Source: Loripinus fragilis
Lineage: Eukaryota; Mollusca; Bivalvia; Lucinida; Lucinidae
Assembly: GCA_964019695.1 (NCBI GenBank)
Contig: OZ026516.1
Coordinates: 101,618,368 to 101,682,367 of the forward strand
Length of the DNA stretch: 64,000 nucleotides
Direction of reading: 5' to 3'
The notes under the pieces were generated by a model. The model was not told the origin of the DNA. It saw nothing but the letters and a program-made list of their open reading frames with translations, and did not search any database. Shown piece after piece: positions 1 to 12,118 of this stretch; position 1 is the first letter of the stretch, and every line of letters starts with the position of its first letter. A program made the position numbers and the translations under genes.

Positions 1-222
1 TTAGGGTCTGCACTGTTTTTGCTCAGATAAAAACAACCTTCAGGGACAAACATACATCATAATTTAGAGAATTCTACCTGTGGTCCCTTACATTGCAGAA
101 TGGGCAGATCTATATATATTGTATCGATGTGTATGTGGGAAAATCCATCGGAATACACAGGGTTAAAGTATCAAAATCTCCACAGCGGGTTCAAATGTTT
201 CTGCAGTATATGAATATACAAT

Positions 223-432
223 GCATGCGCGAGTCCAGAACGGTTTGTCAGAAGGGGTCCAACTCTGATTTTTTTAGTTGACGAGGAGCTAGAGAATCAA
301 ATACCACTAAAAGCGGGCCATCATCGTCCCGCCAGCGAAACTCCATTTTAAGGGATCCGTACCAGTATTGCTAAGAAACCCTATATTTTTGTGATTTTTC
401 AGGGGGGAGGCTCCTCTGAATCAGCCCATGCA
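223..432 (+). repeat. Fold-back MITE, GGATCC family (family C), partial copy
   Basis: Begins with the family terminus (GCATGCGCG, here GAGTCC instead of GGATCC), then the GGGTCCAACTCTG block, the AAATACCACT block, AGCGGGCCATCATCG and CCAGCGAAACTCCATTT. The other arm is shortened by a deletion and jumps straight to the AAACCCTATATTTTTGTG block. Fuller copies lie at 14918-15229, 16941-17264, 17889-18303 and 53675-54010. It looks non-coding and non-autonomous. Confidence 0.7.
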
Positions 433-1637
433 ATGTGCCTGTTTGCGGGTTCGAGTCAAGAAGTGGTCAGTATTGTACTGTACAACCACATGCATATCAT
501 AGTACTTAAGCTATCTGTTGTTTTAACAGAAGATTTATATGTCTAAGAGATTAGCTAAGTCCTATCTGATAAGCTAACTGCATTACCTTAAACCGACATG
601 AAAATACGATTAACCTTAGGCTTGAGCTTGCGAAATCTAGCCTACGACATTTCGTCCCATATCACATTTTAAGCCTGGAGACATTTTCTAGTCATTGAAA
701 AAAAATTGTTTTAGATTTTGATTAGATCGGATTTGATAAACTGAAGTGCCACGTAGATTTGGTAAGTAAAGTTGAGATTAGTAGAATGCTGACAAACCAG
801 ACCATGATCAGCTAGCTCACGTTGTTTACTGTATCACATGACGTCCTCAAGCACAGCAAAATCCCCAACACAGTGGCTTTCTCTGAAAGTCTCTGAACCG
901 GAAGTATAACGCTGTGGGGAGTTTGCAAGCGCAGACTCTGGGGTTCAGCAAACTCCCCAAGAGCGGTATCATGCTCCTCGAATAAACAAATGCTGTTTCG
1001 ATGGCGGACTGATGGTAGCCCGACACTGTATTCTGGCTGGGACGTACCCAGGACTAGGTTTTATTAAGTTGATGTCGTAAACCTTTTGACGAAACTCCCC
1101 AGTACACACAGTACTCAGATCCTGTTTACCAGTGTTTGCGCCAATCGGATAATTTCCCTAAATCTGATTTTATCCTAAATGCTAATTAACAAGGCAAACA
1201 AACTCAAGAAAGTCAACATTATATCCCGGTAATGGCTCTATAAGAAAAACCTTCACAGAGGTAACAATTGCTCAACTTATTTTAAAAATCAGCAGACAAC
1301 AAAACTTAAAATGGCTGTTGTTGTTTTCCTTCTTTTAAATACTATACAATACAATAGCTCTGTCTCCCATACCAATCGTCCAATGATGGTTTGCTTGGGA
1401 TGCAAAGCTTTATTTGTGACGGTCGAAACCCAAATTGGTTTACCCGTATACTGTTTGAATAAATGCCAACAGCGTGTTAATAGTCAATACACTGTTAACG
1501 ACGAAACTCTGGCGACAGATAGGCGTTTTAAAACTTTTTTTCTAATGTCCAAGAAAATGCTACAACAGCAAAAGTAACGAAGTATTCATCTGAGAGAGAC
1601 AGAGAACAGTAGTGGCGAATTACTCAGGCGAATTAGT

Positions 1638-1641
<4 letters not shown>
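433..1641. other. No recognised feature
   Basis: AT-rich single-copy-looking sequence. The open frames are short and resemble no protein I know. A short inverted pair of CTCCCCA/TGGGGAG blocks around 860-960 may be an old fold-back element but is too weak to call. Confidence 0.5.

Positions 1642-1693
<52 letters not shown>
1642..1693. repeat. (GA)n microsatellite
   Basis: An uninterrupted GA dinucleotide run of about 26 units. Confidence 0.95.
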
Positions 1694-1695
<2 letters not shown>

Positions 1696-2668
1696 CATAT
1701 TAACATGCATGTATCGCATTAAATCTGGTTTAAACCTAAAGTCCACTATAAAAAAAGAAAGTGCATATGATACAGTACTGTTGGTTAAACTCTAACCAAT
1801 TAAATGTTGCAAATAAACTGTTCATCGATTTTCATTAGTTGAGTTTATATATTGCATGAAAATGTTTTGTTTGGGTTTTCAACTTATATTCAGTTGTGAG
1901 CAGTCTCCGGTAACAGTTTTACAACAAAAAGTCAGTTATGAAGGCTTATTTCAGACATTCTAGATAAGTATCATTACATATTTGATAACTCAGACACCGA
2001 TTCCGACAAGGTATGTCTATTAAAGATGAATACAGCCCCTTTCAGTCTATTGTCAGTTTTTGTCCATAAGGTTTCTCTCCAGTATGTTCATTGTACCAAA
2101 CTGTGCTAGGACAGTGGCCAGCAGGCATTCGTATTGTGTTTAGGGGTACTCAACCCTCAAATGGCTCCCACATCTTCTGTCCCAATGGGTACGTATACAC
2201 ATACGTTCGTGCGTATACGGTAGCTCCGCCCCAGAATGTATTAACCATAAACTGGTCAAACGGATCATCATTAATATGCGTAATCTATTTTACTGATTTA
2301 CGAGCGATCAGATAACATATTTGGGGCTCTCAGAAATCCATTGTTAATATTAAAATTCGCGAAATTATGAATAGGTTTGTCTGATTTGTTTCTCCTATCA
2401 TGAATAATTGCAAATTTCTAGACATATGTACATTTAAAACGCATCATAATAATAACATATTAACGTCTGTCAGAATTGAAATTTTATGTGCGAGAGAGAT
2501 GGTCATATTTTATTTTTTATCAAAAATAATTTGTGGAAGAAAGCAAACTAAAAGTCCCTGATCAGACCTGATCTAGGACTATTTCTGTTTGCGCATGCTT
2601 TTCATGTGTTATTTGTTTCTTGCACTCAAATTTAGGCTTTGTCGCGAGAAAACCTGCCTTTGTTGCAT
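1694..2668. other. No recognised feature
   Basis: AT-rich sequence with only short open frames; the 74-codon frame at 2091-2315 has no recognisable domain. No RNA gene or clear repeat was seen. Confidence 0.5.
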
Positions 2669-2867
2669 GCGTAGAACAAAGGCGCAGACCAGCCTACGCA
2701 TCCGCGCAGTCTGATCTGCGCATATCTTATTCACTTATTGGAACGTATCATATCTAAACTTGCTTCCTGCAACATTTCAATATTCTAGCTAGTCTCTGCA
2801 GCTGAGTAGGTTGGTTTGAGTTTTACTTGTACGGAACCCCCGAAGACAGGGTTTCTCGCGACGTGGC
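2669..2867. repeat. Dispersed repeat with CGCAGACCAG / GATCTGCGCA core
   Basis: Contains an inverted core (GGCGCAGACCAGCC ... AGTCTGATCTGCGC), then a CCCCGAAGACAGG block and TTTCTCGCGACGTGGCCCA. The same ordered blocks occur at 61861-61956, and the core alone at about 47765-47815 inside another MITE. The arrangement suggests a short fold-back element family. Confidence 0.6.
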
Positions 2868-4009
2868 CCATATTCAATTGTACTTTTCCCTCCAAGACGA
2901 TATTAGTTTTTGCTTGTAAAACATAGAAAAGATAAATTAAATCGTTCTATCCCGCACAGATACAGTTCTAAATTACAAAATTAGATAACTGATCTGGCAT
3001 ATTATTGCCGACTGACTACATAAACAAAGCTTTTGATGCCATGTTATCGAATGAATGCAGCTAACATGTAACATGCATTGGCATTTAGATCAAAACCGAG
3101 ATAAACACAGGTAGCAGATTAAATTGTTTTGGCTCTTGTTATTCTATTGTATTCAAATCCCGCCGTTCTGTGATCAACCTCTACCGAGTGTCAAAACAGA
3201 CTTCAGCACTCGAGTAGTGTTTACTGCACTCTAAACCGTTCAAAGACGTCTGGCATACCAGAAGGCTGTGAAAAATAAGATATTTACCGAAAAAAGGGGA
3301 TTTCTTTATATCCAATATTGCAAATTGTCGCTGAAAGGGTCGCAGCCAAACGTACAGAACAGATCAAGACAAGATGTCGTGTCTCACGTGGATCTATAAT
3401 ATCTGTTATTTTCAGCCATTTTCCTAAAATAGGTTATTCTTAGAGCACTCGTCTGACACTATAGGTACTATACTATATATGAGCCTCCTCATTTGCACAG
3501 AACAATGAATTTGTATCCGGTTCGTCAGATCAGATGCTTTGCTGTCCTCAATGGGTAGCCAACATGGTTTCTAAATACGGACAGCGAAGACTCAGATCAG
3601 CACATTATACATTTTGATATGGAAACGTGAAATGCGAAATGCAACATGCACATGCACGACTGGTGGGATGCTAAAACCAAAGCGTCTTCAGGCGAAAAGA
3701 TGGAATTCCTAGTTCGATTAGATTTAGATTATATTTTCTTCTCGAGTAGACTCAGCCTATATGATTGGCGCATTGGTTGTACAATTCGAGGAACTAATAT
3801 AAAGGAATAAACTTCTATAACGGTGGTTTGGGTAAGGTTGGGGTTTGGGATATGTATGATAGCAATGTAAAGACAGCTCTTCTATATCATGTAAAGCAAC
3901 TGAAATTAAAGGTCTAGTGAAAGGACTCAAAGTTAATCCACACGAGCCTTCTTATTATCACTATTAAAATAAAACGGATGCTGTCGATAGTCAAAAGAAC
4001 TTTAGCATG
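2868..4009. other. No recognised feature
   Basis: No coding frame, RNA gene or repeat shared with the rest of the window was recognised. Confidence 0.45.
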
Positions 4010-4075
4010 CATGCTGTGGGTATTGGCAAAATAACCGTCTCCGTGAAACGGTCCTTTCGAGTGCCCACAGCATAT
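4010..4075. repeat. Family D fold-back core
   Basis: A hairpin in which ATGCTGTGGGTAT pairs imperfectly with GTGCCCACAGCAT around ACCGTCTCCGTGAAACGGTC. Its centre resembles that of the fuller family D copy at 52024-52185. Confidence 0.55.
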
Positions 4076-4483
4076 ATTTTTGTTTACATCTGGCCAGGAA
4101 TAATTAAGAAATTGAGTATTGGGTTCACCTTATATACAAAATACACTTTCTTACGATCTTAGACTAATAATGGATAAACAATAGTTTCAAGAATGCCCCT
4201 TGATGTACGCTTTGTTTGAAGGAGGTTTCTGGTTCGTTTCAGTATAATGGGTTGTTTAGCGTTTTTCCCTAAGATCTGACGGATGAAAGTGGCATTCCTA
4301 AGGCACAGTTACATTCATTCATACAAAACAAAGTAAAACGTGTTCTTAGTCGTGTAGATTTCCCATCATCTGGTCGCACTCTGGTAACTCTGGCTTTTAA
4401 CCTATTTATACCAATATATTCAATCATAGTTAGTCTACTCTATCGTTTTAGCTCTGAATGGATTATATATGGGTTCTCAAGTA

Positions 4484-4600
4484 TGGGTTATGTCTAATTG
4501 TGAAGTTGTCAGTTTCCAGGGTATCCTGGGTCAGGAGTAGTGCTTGATTGTATCGATTCCTGATATTTGCCCTCTTTCTTACATTTATACATGTACAAAA
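4484..4600 (+). mobile_element. 3'-region fragment of the Penelope-like element
   Basis: Matches the reverse complement of about 29363-29455, the region downstream of the Penelope-like ORF at 29.9-33.5 kb. Shared blocks in order are TGTCTAATTGTGA, TATCCTGGGTC, GTGCTTGATTGTATCGATTC and TTTGCCCTCTTTCTTAC. No coding part is attached, as expected of a 5'-truncated or pseudo-LTR-type fragment. The similarity is visible by eye; the degree of identity was not computed. Confidence 0.7.
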
Positions 4601-4962
4601 ATTGAGTAAGTTGTAATTTTATAAGTCGCCAGATTTTAGTGATTTGATACAGCATATTTTGACATTTGTCATATGTGAAAACTGTAATATCATGTGCAAT
4701 GTAATGTTATCACATTCATTGACACTTTTCTTAAAGCGGCTGCCATAAGTATAGCAGATACAAAATATGCAGTGCTATTTGACAGTTAAGCTGTGTGTTT
4801 CTTATGAATCAACGTGTCAGTTCCATAATGATTGCTCTCCAAAATAAATTGACATTTTTTTTTCCATAAATCCCAATATTTCATGAGCCTATCAGTTTTT
4901 GATATTTCAATATCTGAAATCTTTTCTGGACAAACTCAATCTGAAATAAAGTTAACGTTTTA

Positions 4963-5175
4963 CAGTAACTTGAAACCTGTGTAAATGGCTACTCAACAAT
5001 AGACAAAACAAAGCTATTTAATAATGACAAACGGTAGCTGACTGAAGGTCGAAAGCATTGCAGAATACTGCCCTTGGAGCATTCTGGAATACTTTGACCT
5101 GCATTAAGCGATAGTTGGTCTGGAAAACCAATTTTCGGTCTTTTTGAGAGTGGCCGTTTTACACACGTTTTACTG
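4963..5175. mobile_element. CAGT-ended palindromic MITE, TA-flanked (family B)
   Basis: Flanked by TA on both sides, beginning CAGTAACTTGAAACCTGTGT and ending ACGTTTTACTG. The interior is palindromic around a GGTCGAAAGCATTGCAGAAT / ATTCTGGAATACTTTGACC centre. Better-preserved copies are at 14451-14656, 35314-35509 and 43455-43660. CAGT...ACTG ends with TA duplication point to the pogo/Tc1-mariner class. Open frames in it are artefacts of the palindrome. Confidence 0.8.
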
Positions 5176-6189
5176 TACAATCCTTACAGACTATATGCAG
5201 TGCCAAATGATCCCCGTATTAGTATACAGAAAATCTAATATTGAACAGTTCACTATTTTTGATCGCATCATACAACATGTTGGACGATATGTGGAACATG
5301 ACTCTGGACGAAATAGAGACAGGAATCGAAAAACGAAGACCAAAATGCTATGCGGCTGAAACATGACCTTGCCAGGACGGAATCAGCTTTCAAATTGCAG
5401 ATAAATACATTATTGAACTCAATGTATTTAAATGGTACAAAATTGAATCAAAGATTGCATTGTTTGAGTATTCATCACGTTTTGGCTTTAGATACATCAT
5501 TCCGTTTGATCCGGAAATGAAGGTAGCTGTCCCTGTATTAATTCAATTGCTTCTAATAACCATGTTAAGAAATGATTGATAATATCCCGATCGTCCAAAC
5601 GATTACTGTCAACTACAGGTCCATTAGCATTAATAACTTCTGTTAAACCTGCAATAACCCTATCAATGAAACTATCAAGTAAATGACGCGTATATGTCTG
5701 GCAGAAACTGTACCTCATTTCATTGACAGAATCTAAAACCATATATGTTTGCAATCTGATATGAATCGTTATCTACACACTATTAATGTGATGTTTGTAT
5801 ATTTCCATGACATATTATCTGATTCAATCTCATCAGTTGCGGCGTGGACAATAGCTACGACATTATTAATCACCATGGTGTCAACAACTGCATCAGAAGT
5901 GTTTTAAATGATGTATGACAGAAATGGAGTTCGTCCACTGGTGTATTCCCCAAATTTACTTGGGGGATGCTGGGTTCATGATGAACAACATGGAGAAATC
6001 AGACAGAGTTTTCCAAGCGAATCATTTAATTGTTAGTGTCTAAAGAAGTTTTCAATAATTCCATCTAGCCTATTTAGCAGATTAATTTCAGACTGTTAAC
6101 TATTGACCAGTCTAATCTGGCTCCACACTGCTTGCATGTAAGTAGAATTTAATCTGTTATTAAAGCCAAATAATTCGGCGGATCGGCTG
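5176..6189. other. No supported feature; one unassigned open frame
   Basis: An 85-codon open frame (5754 to 5497, minus strand) has a fairly protein-like composition but no domain I recognise, no clear splice signals and no second copy. I do not call it a gene. Confidence 0.4.
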
Positions 6190-6345
6190 GTGGCAGTTGC
6201 GTTTAGTCTAGACTTACATCAATCGTAGATGTTGTTATTCCTCCTATGAATCCATACCAACCAATACGTTCCACATCTTATCTTTTGCCGTATTCCAGTC
6301 CAGAATTTCAATTTATTCTGGCTCAAACATCTGATGAGATAGCAG
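6190..6345. repeat. Dispersed repeat shared with 62930-63060
   Basis: The reverse complement carries, in order, GTTCGA/GTTTGA, CTGGACTGGAAT, AAGATAAGATGTTG-like, GGATTCATAGG and ATCAACATCTACGA-like blocks, also found at 62930-63060. At the second site the block runs into a CAGT...ACTG-type terminus, so this may be the end of a pogo-like element. Confidence 0.5.
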
Positions 6346-9300
6346 AAGAAGAAAAAGTATTTGAGAGGAAGGATAAGTTAAGTTAAAAAAAACATCAACA
6401 TTAATGATTCAAAAAATCAATATGAATAAAATCATATCTCGTCAGACTTTATAAGTCTACGTTTAGTCTGACGTGTTAAATCGAAAGCAAGCTACATATC
6501 TTCTGGTTTGGACCTCATAGGATGGTGGATGCCCCGAGACGGTAGTTGGATTGGACACGCAATCTTGACAAGTTCCCAATATGTTTTTTTTTATGTTTTT
6601 GGAATGCCTTTGTGACTTTCCGAATAAAATATATGTATACATAGAGATTTTCACACTGCGTCTTGGTTTCGCCTTGTAGTGCTTGCTGCGAAGCTGGAAT
6701 GCCGAACTACCTGAGTGTTGATTGATGAGGCAGTTGTCAGCTGATCAACAGGTGCTTGTTTATTTCACTGAAATCAACGTAATCTTCCACGTCATGGGGG
6801 AGAATGTAACACAACACAGAAACATTTGAATATATTTTGTCTTGATCTTAACAACTTGAGGGAAGTTAATGCGATTATTTTTTTGTCAGCTGTCATAGTT
6901 TGATTCAGAAGGTTATTTAAATGAATGTTTTACATTTCTTACAAATATTCTGAAAGACCCACGCAGGTTGTGTATGAAGTTTTTTTTAGTATGTTTACAT
7001 GTTGATACTGGTGTTGAAGAAAAGACGACCTGGTGTTTTCTTAGTCCAAATCAAAAAAATATGTGTGTGTTCTGGTAATGGGTCTAAAAATTACAGGCAT
7101 GATAGGCACACATATTTTTTCAATTATATTTTTTTATCTGGCAAAAAATATAATTTTATGCATTTTGAAAGGCAACATGCCTTTCAAAATGTATAAAATT
7201 CTATTCAAGAAACCTGAGCCTAAATTCTAGGTTTCCGCTAGTAAATTTAGGTACGGTTGGGTTACCCTTTACACAGTTATTTTTAATTTGGCCTTATTTG
7301 GGCCAGCACAGGAGATGATGGTACTTTTCGCAAAAGCTCTAATAAACAGACATGCTGATATCACGCTAATGACCCACAATGGTTGATGCGTCGTTAAACC
7401 GTAACACCAACCAACTAACACCCATACTGACGTATTCAGCGAGGATAGAGGTCTAAATTTTGGTCTGAGTCTCCAGCAACATCCAAACTAATTGTGTGCG
7501 AGCAGTGAAGACTCTGATGAGTCTGTTCAGACTCATAAGAACCTTCGTTGGCTTGCTCGAATAAGCGAGTGGTACCAAAATCTCACGAGCTGGTTCAGTC
7601 CCATCCTCGAAAGTCGTTACACTGCATCCATCACGAAAGGAGTGAAACGGAATGCTTTACAGGGTTTAGTCCTTGCTTAGAGTGACACGACTGTCGTGTT
7701 TGTAGAAAACTTATTTCCTGTTCGATTCCGGATCAACAAGTTGGTGACACAGTCTTGACTCTGGCAGAAACTCAAACCTGTCCTAAACTGTGATCTGTTC
7801 AGACTGAACAAACTGCCGACAGACGAGTGTATTGTGTTTTCACATGTGGACATTGGGTATCATGCATGCTTGTGGTATACATACTCGTATGAACGAGTCC
7901 TCATTGTTTGCACATTTGCAATACAGTACATTAAGGTCATTTCCCTTCGATGCGATCCGTTCCTATGCTGTTGATGTTATCACGGTTAATATATGAACCG
8001 CTGCGTGAGCGTTTGGCACTTATCGCATATTCGACCAGCGAATGCTCAGACTAGCATGTGCATAGCACAGGCTAGTCAGTGCATTCCCTGCTCGCATACG
8101 CAAAATAGATGAAGACGAGGACCAAATTTTATACCTATGCCCATCTGGTTAGCAATGCATGCACATTTTAAATGTAACTAAATGCATATGCAGTAAGAAC
8201 CTTTATCTCATGGGATGACCCAAATCGAAAGGGTGGTACCCCAGGTATGCGACAATGTGACTGCGGATTAACCCTAATCATTGAGGTCTTACTTAACGTT
8301 CAACAAATACACACATTTATACGAAATTAGTGGTTGACCACATTCACACTTTTACACTTTGGCGATAAGTTGGCATAGGGTTAGCGTCGCCAAACGGTTG
8401 CGGCTGAGCGCCTGGGAGCTAAAGTCAGGGTGCAGGGTTGAGACTTTTATTCAACGTGTATATAAGTTGCCCGATAAAAATCTACATGTATTTAACACAG
8501 AGTGCTTTCTATAGATTAGACTTATGCTTCAAATACTCAAAACCATCTCATTTACGACTGAATCTTGATTTGTGGTGAAAGGCTTATTAATATACCACAA
8601 ACATGTTGTTTTGACGTAATTTTGACAGTGAAGTGCTGAAGAGTAAAGAGCGTTTACCATGTCAGTTTAAGTGGGTTTACATATTTGACAAAACAAGATT
8701 TTATGATATCGTTGTACTCATCATATATATGAGCAGCAGAGCTCATGTCTGGAGTGCATTTGAATAGCAGACATAGCAAAAATATCAGCATGATAAGGTT
8801 GAGGGCTGACTGTGGCAGAATAGATACTGTGGTGCTTTTCTGGTAAATTGGAGACAGGGTAGTTTAATACGCAGGTTACAGGCGCGCGTAGACTAAGGTG
8901 CTTAAGCTGAGACTGAGGCGTCCATCTGGCAATGTTTTTGCATGCAATGCTCTTAACAACAGTGATATTTGCACTATATTTTGCTATATCATCATCAATA
9001 GTAACAAGGTTAAGCAATCGATCTCAAGCAATATTACAGAGCATTGAACATTTTTGATCAGTATCACATGGTCACGATTAACCGAGGACCATACAATTTT
9101 GTCCCAGTGGGTTGAGGTTGAAATGCTTACGCTTAACCGCCTTACTTAAAGCAAAGGAATTATATAACGAATACACTTACGGAAATAGATATGATCTGAT
9201 TGGACCCTGCAAATGCGCATGCCTACGCTTTTCGACAAGTCATACTGATCATGGCTGGCTACAAGCATTCGCTACTGGCTTTTTACATCGACACGACTCA

Positions 9301-9634
9301 TTCTTTTTTCGCTTTTAGATTTAAAGATTTCAGAAATTACTTCTTTTAGCTGTCAACAATAGGCACGAAAAGTCAGGGGGTGATCTGAGGTCCCATGGCG
9401 AGGAACATTGAAGATTGACAGATAAAACAGTTACCAAACACAAACAAATGTGAAACTTAAAACCAAAGACAGCGACATTGAAAGGTTATGACAGAAACCC
9501 TATATCAGTGAAAACATACTATTTCTTTATAGTTTTCCTAACAACTTTTGTTTCTTTTATAAAACTTTTTTGCCCCAAAGCTTCTGTTACCAGCGCACCT
9601 CGTTATTTTTTTCACATATTGACTCTTTGCATGT
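6346..9634. other. Mostly unassigned sequence with one short perfect palindrome
   Basis: No exon or RNA gene recognised. At 7152-7200 a near-perfect palindrome (AATTTTATGCATTTTGAAAG, a 6-nt centre, then its complement) would form a 20-bp hairpin. A smaller inverted pair (GACTAGC...GCTAGTC) lies near 8050-8085. A 98-codon minus-strand frame at 8721-9017 was examined because it lies in the direction in which the BMP-like gene would continue, but it lacks the cysteine-knot pattern. Confidence 0.45.
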
Positions 9635-9795
9635 TACTTTTCTTGTCGTCTTATGGCTTTTTTTTTTCAAAATTAACTTTTGAAAAAAATCATGAACTCT
9701 ACCAGAGTGTCGAACGGTTTATGTCAAGATCAGGGCCGATGTTCTTTCAGTCCTGATCTAGTTACAAACATTTACAAAGGTTATCAGCAGTCCAT
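9635..9795 (+). mobile_element. Family A palindromic MITE, diverged copy
   Basis: Contains, in order, TTCAAAATTAACTTTTGAAAA, CCAGAGTGTCGAACGGTTTA, a GATCAGGGCCGA...AGTCCTGATC palindrome and AAAGGTTATCAGCAG. This is the block order of the TTAA-bounded copies at 46917-47129 and 63652-63856. Confidence 0.7.
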
Positions 9796-10327
9796 ATGAT
9801 CAAGGGAAGAGTGTAGCTGTATATTTAAGCATTGTCCTGATGATTATAATATAAGCTATACCAATATATCCTTTTCAGACTGTCCAGGAGCCTTTTTCTT
9901 TTGTTACCATGGATTCAATGGTCGAATGAAAAACACTGTCGATCCTGGTCAGTTGACTTCTTCATGAACAAAACGAAGATAATGACCATAAAGCCAATTG
10001 GAAACAAAGACTGGTCTGGATCTGGATTTCATATTGTCTACACCCAATGCCTGACTACATGTTTTAGTTGCTTTAACCGATTAATTTGATTAAAGATTTA
10101 CCGCCTGTTTTGCCTTAACTACATGCATAATTTTATCACTGCCTCTGACAGTTTAATTTGATAAATCAGGGCGTGTTTTATATAGTTTATTAAAATCATT
10201 ATGGAAGACAAATTTGTTTCGGCATTACTGTTAGCATAAGAAAGAACATATCGAAGTTTGGTAGATTTAGTTAAAATCAAAGCCTACTTTTAAACAATTC
10301 GGAAGGATTTCTCTCTCCTCGCCCTTG

Positions 10328-10332
<5 letters not shown>

Positions 10333-10394
<62 letters not shown>
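10333..10394. repeat. (TC)n microsatellite
   Basis: An uninterrupted TC run of about 31 units. Long Leu-Ser or Arg-Glu open frames across it are artefacts. Confidence 0.95.
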
Positions 10395-10397
<3 letters not shown>

Positions 10398-10540
10398 ACG
10401 CCACACACAAAAACGTAACGGTATGCAGAGAGAAAAAATATTCAAGATGGACAATGTATGAGAACGCATTGTGTATGCATCTTGCGGTTTCACATAAAGG
10501 TCTTGGACAAGCAAAAAGTGGTAATCAGTGCTATAATTCA

Positions 10541-10740
10541 CAGCGCAGTGGCTTAGTGGTAGAGTGCTTGACTCAGGACCAAGGGACCGCGGGTTCGAGC
10601 CTCAGCGGCGTCACTGCGTTGTGGTCCTTGAGCAAGACACATTTATCCTAGCTTAGTACTGGTTCAACCCAGGAAGACCGTCCCTGTTTAACTGAAAGAT
10701 TGTTGATGGGGCGTAAAGGATCAAATCAAACAAAAACTAA
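10541..10740 (+). mobile_element. tRNA-derived SINE, full head
   Basis: The 5' head keeps both internal RNA polymerase III boxes: an A box TGGCTTAGTGG at 10549-10559 and a B box GGTTCGAGCCT at 10592-10602. The unrelated body follows (GTCCTTGAGCAAGACACATT, then TAGTACTGGTTCAACCCAGG and GAAAGATTGTTGATGGG) and an A-rich tail (ATCAAATCAAACAAAAAC). The second copy at 57143-57316 shares body and tail. I do not assign a named SINE superfamily. Confidence 0.85.
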
Positions 10741-12000
10741 AACAAATTCACAAGAAATTCAGCATGCAGAAATGATAAATGCGCGCTGTACTTGTTACTA
10801 ATTACACGAGTGTTGTGTCAACAGTTCCGGGTAGTTTACCCAAATATGGAATGATGGCTGCTAAATTGGTTCCCTGTATCTTTATTGGCATAATGAGATA
10901 AGGATAGGGTACCAGTTAAGATGGCTGCCTTCTACTTATTAATTTGTCTACGCCCGCGTCAATTATCCTAAGGAATGTATTTGCATACATTTGCTATCCT
11001 GCCTTATCAGTTTGGTGAAGATCATGGATATGGGACTTTTAATTCTTGAAAACATGTTCATCTCGCAATCACAAAAAAAAAACGTCTGTTATGTACCAAA
11101 AGGATGGTGGGCACATCTATTTTCTGATACGTTTAAAGATAAGGCCAGAGAAAGCAAACAATGTGTTTTTCTCGTAATGTGGCTCATAAACTTTCTCAAA
11201 GAGAAGGTATTCTATGCCTGGCGTCTGCCGTGTTAAGAGCCAATTCAATATAATATCCGTCTACTTAACCTATCACTTATTACAAGATATAGATTAGCGG
11301 CGGATTTGTGAAAACTGTAATTTAAGAGCTACAAAAATTGTTTTAAAAATCTGTTGTTGTTTTTCTTATACGATCATAGTTTGTGTTTTGCTTTGATGTC
11401 AAGTTAGTGGCGTCTTTATAAATTCGCGGTAACCCTACACCGTAGGAGTTAAGTGTAACTTTAAACCCAAAAGAGATAGCAGCTGAGCTGCCATTTCTTT
11501 TGGTGTAAACTTACACCTTTTTACCTACGAAAACAACTTAGAACCAACATTTCTCCAGTGATACACATGCAATCCTGTTAATGGTGTAGTTATTCTATGG
11601 ATAATTACAATCGAACAGAACATAGTTTTACAGCAGTTGAAAGGTTACACTAAGGCCAAAAAATAAATGTTTCGTTTCCAGTTACCTTACCGACCCTAAT
11701 ATTTTGGGCCCTTCTGAAAGCTTTTGGGATATTAAGTCTATTTTTAGACTTTTTAAAAGATTTTTATACTTTTTCCATACACATTTTTTTATAAAAAAAA
11801 AAAAGTTTGCCTACCTACCGACCGTAAAAATATTGGAGACGTAACCGGAAAAGGGCATTTTTTTTTGTTTTGCCTAAGGTCAGTAGCATTTTAGGTGCCA
11901 CCAAATTCTGTATAAATTGTACATATTTTTACAGTGAAGTGATGGTACTTATAGCGCATGGGTTCATCCCAGCTACTCAGTCGAGCCAGACACAGGTTTA
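10741..12000. other. No recognised feature
   Basis: AT-rich sequence. At 11440-11520 an inverted pair around ACACCGTAGGAGTTAAGTG / GTGTAAACTTACACC may be the relic of a fold-back element. Confidence 0.4.
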
Positions 12001-12118
12001 GATAAACACATTTTTTGAGCGTAAAAGTGTAAATATTTTCTTATCCATCAGTTTTAACATATGTTTTGGATGCTCAAAAGAACCGCCTCATTTTGGTTGA
12101 GAAATAAGAAAATTAGTT
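12001..12118 (-). mobile_element. Family D fold-back MITE
   Basis: Shares with 52024-52185, in inverted order, GTTTAGATAAACAC, TTTGAGCGTAAAA, TATTTTCTTATCCATCA, ACATATGTTTTGGATGCTC, AAAGAACCGCCTC and GAGAAATAAGAAAATT. Non-coding. Confidence 0.7.

Noticed and set aside
5497..5754. 85-codon minus-strand frame with protein-like composition
   Set aside because: No recognisable domain, paralog or convincing splice site; kept only as a note. A protein search could change this.
8721..9017. 98-codon minus-strand frame as the mature BMP exon
   Set aside because: Lacks the seven-cysteine knot spacing and the C-terminal CxC ending; only the strand and direction fit.
10541..10615. Functional tRNA gene at the SINE head
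   Set aside because: It has A and B boxes, but the acceptor stem does not pair and the sequence continues into a repeated body, so it is a SINE.
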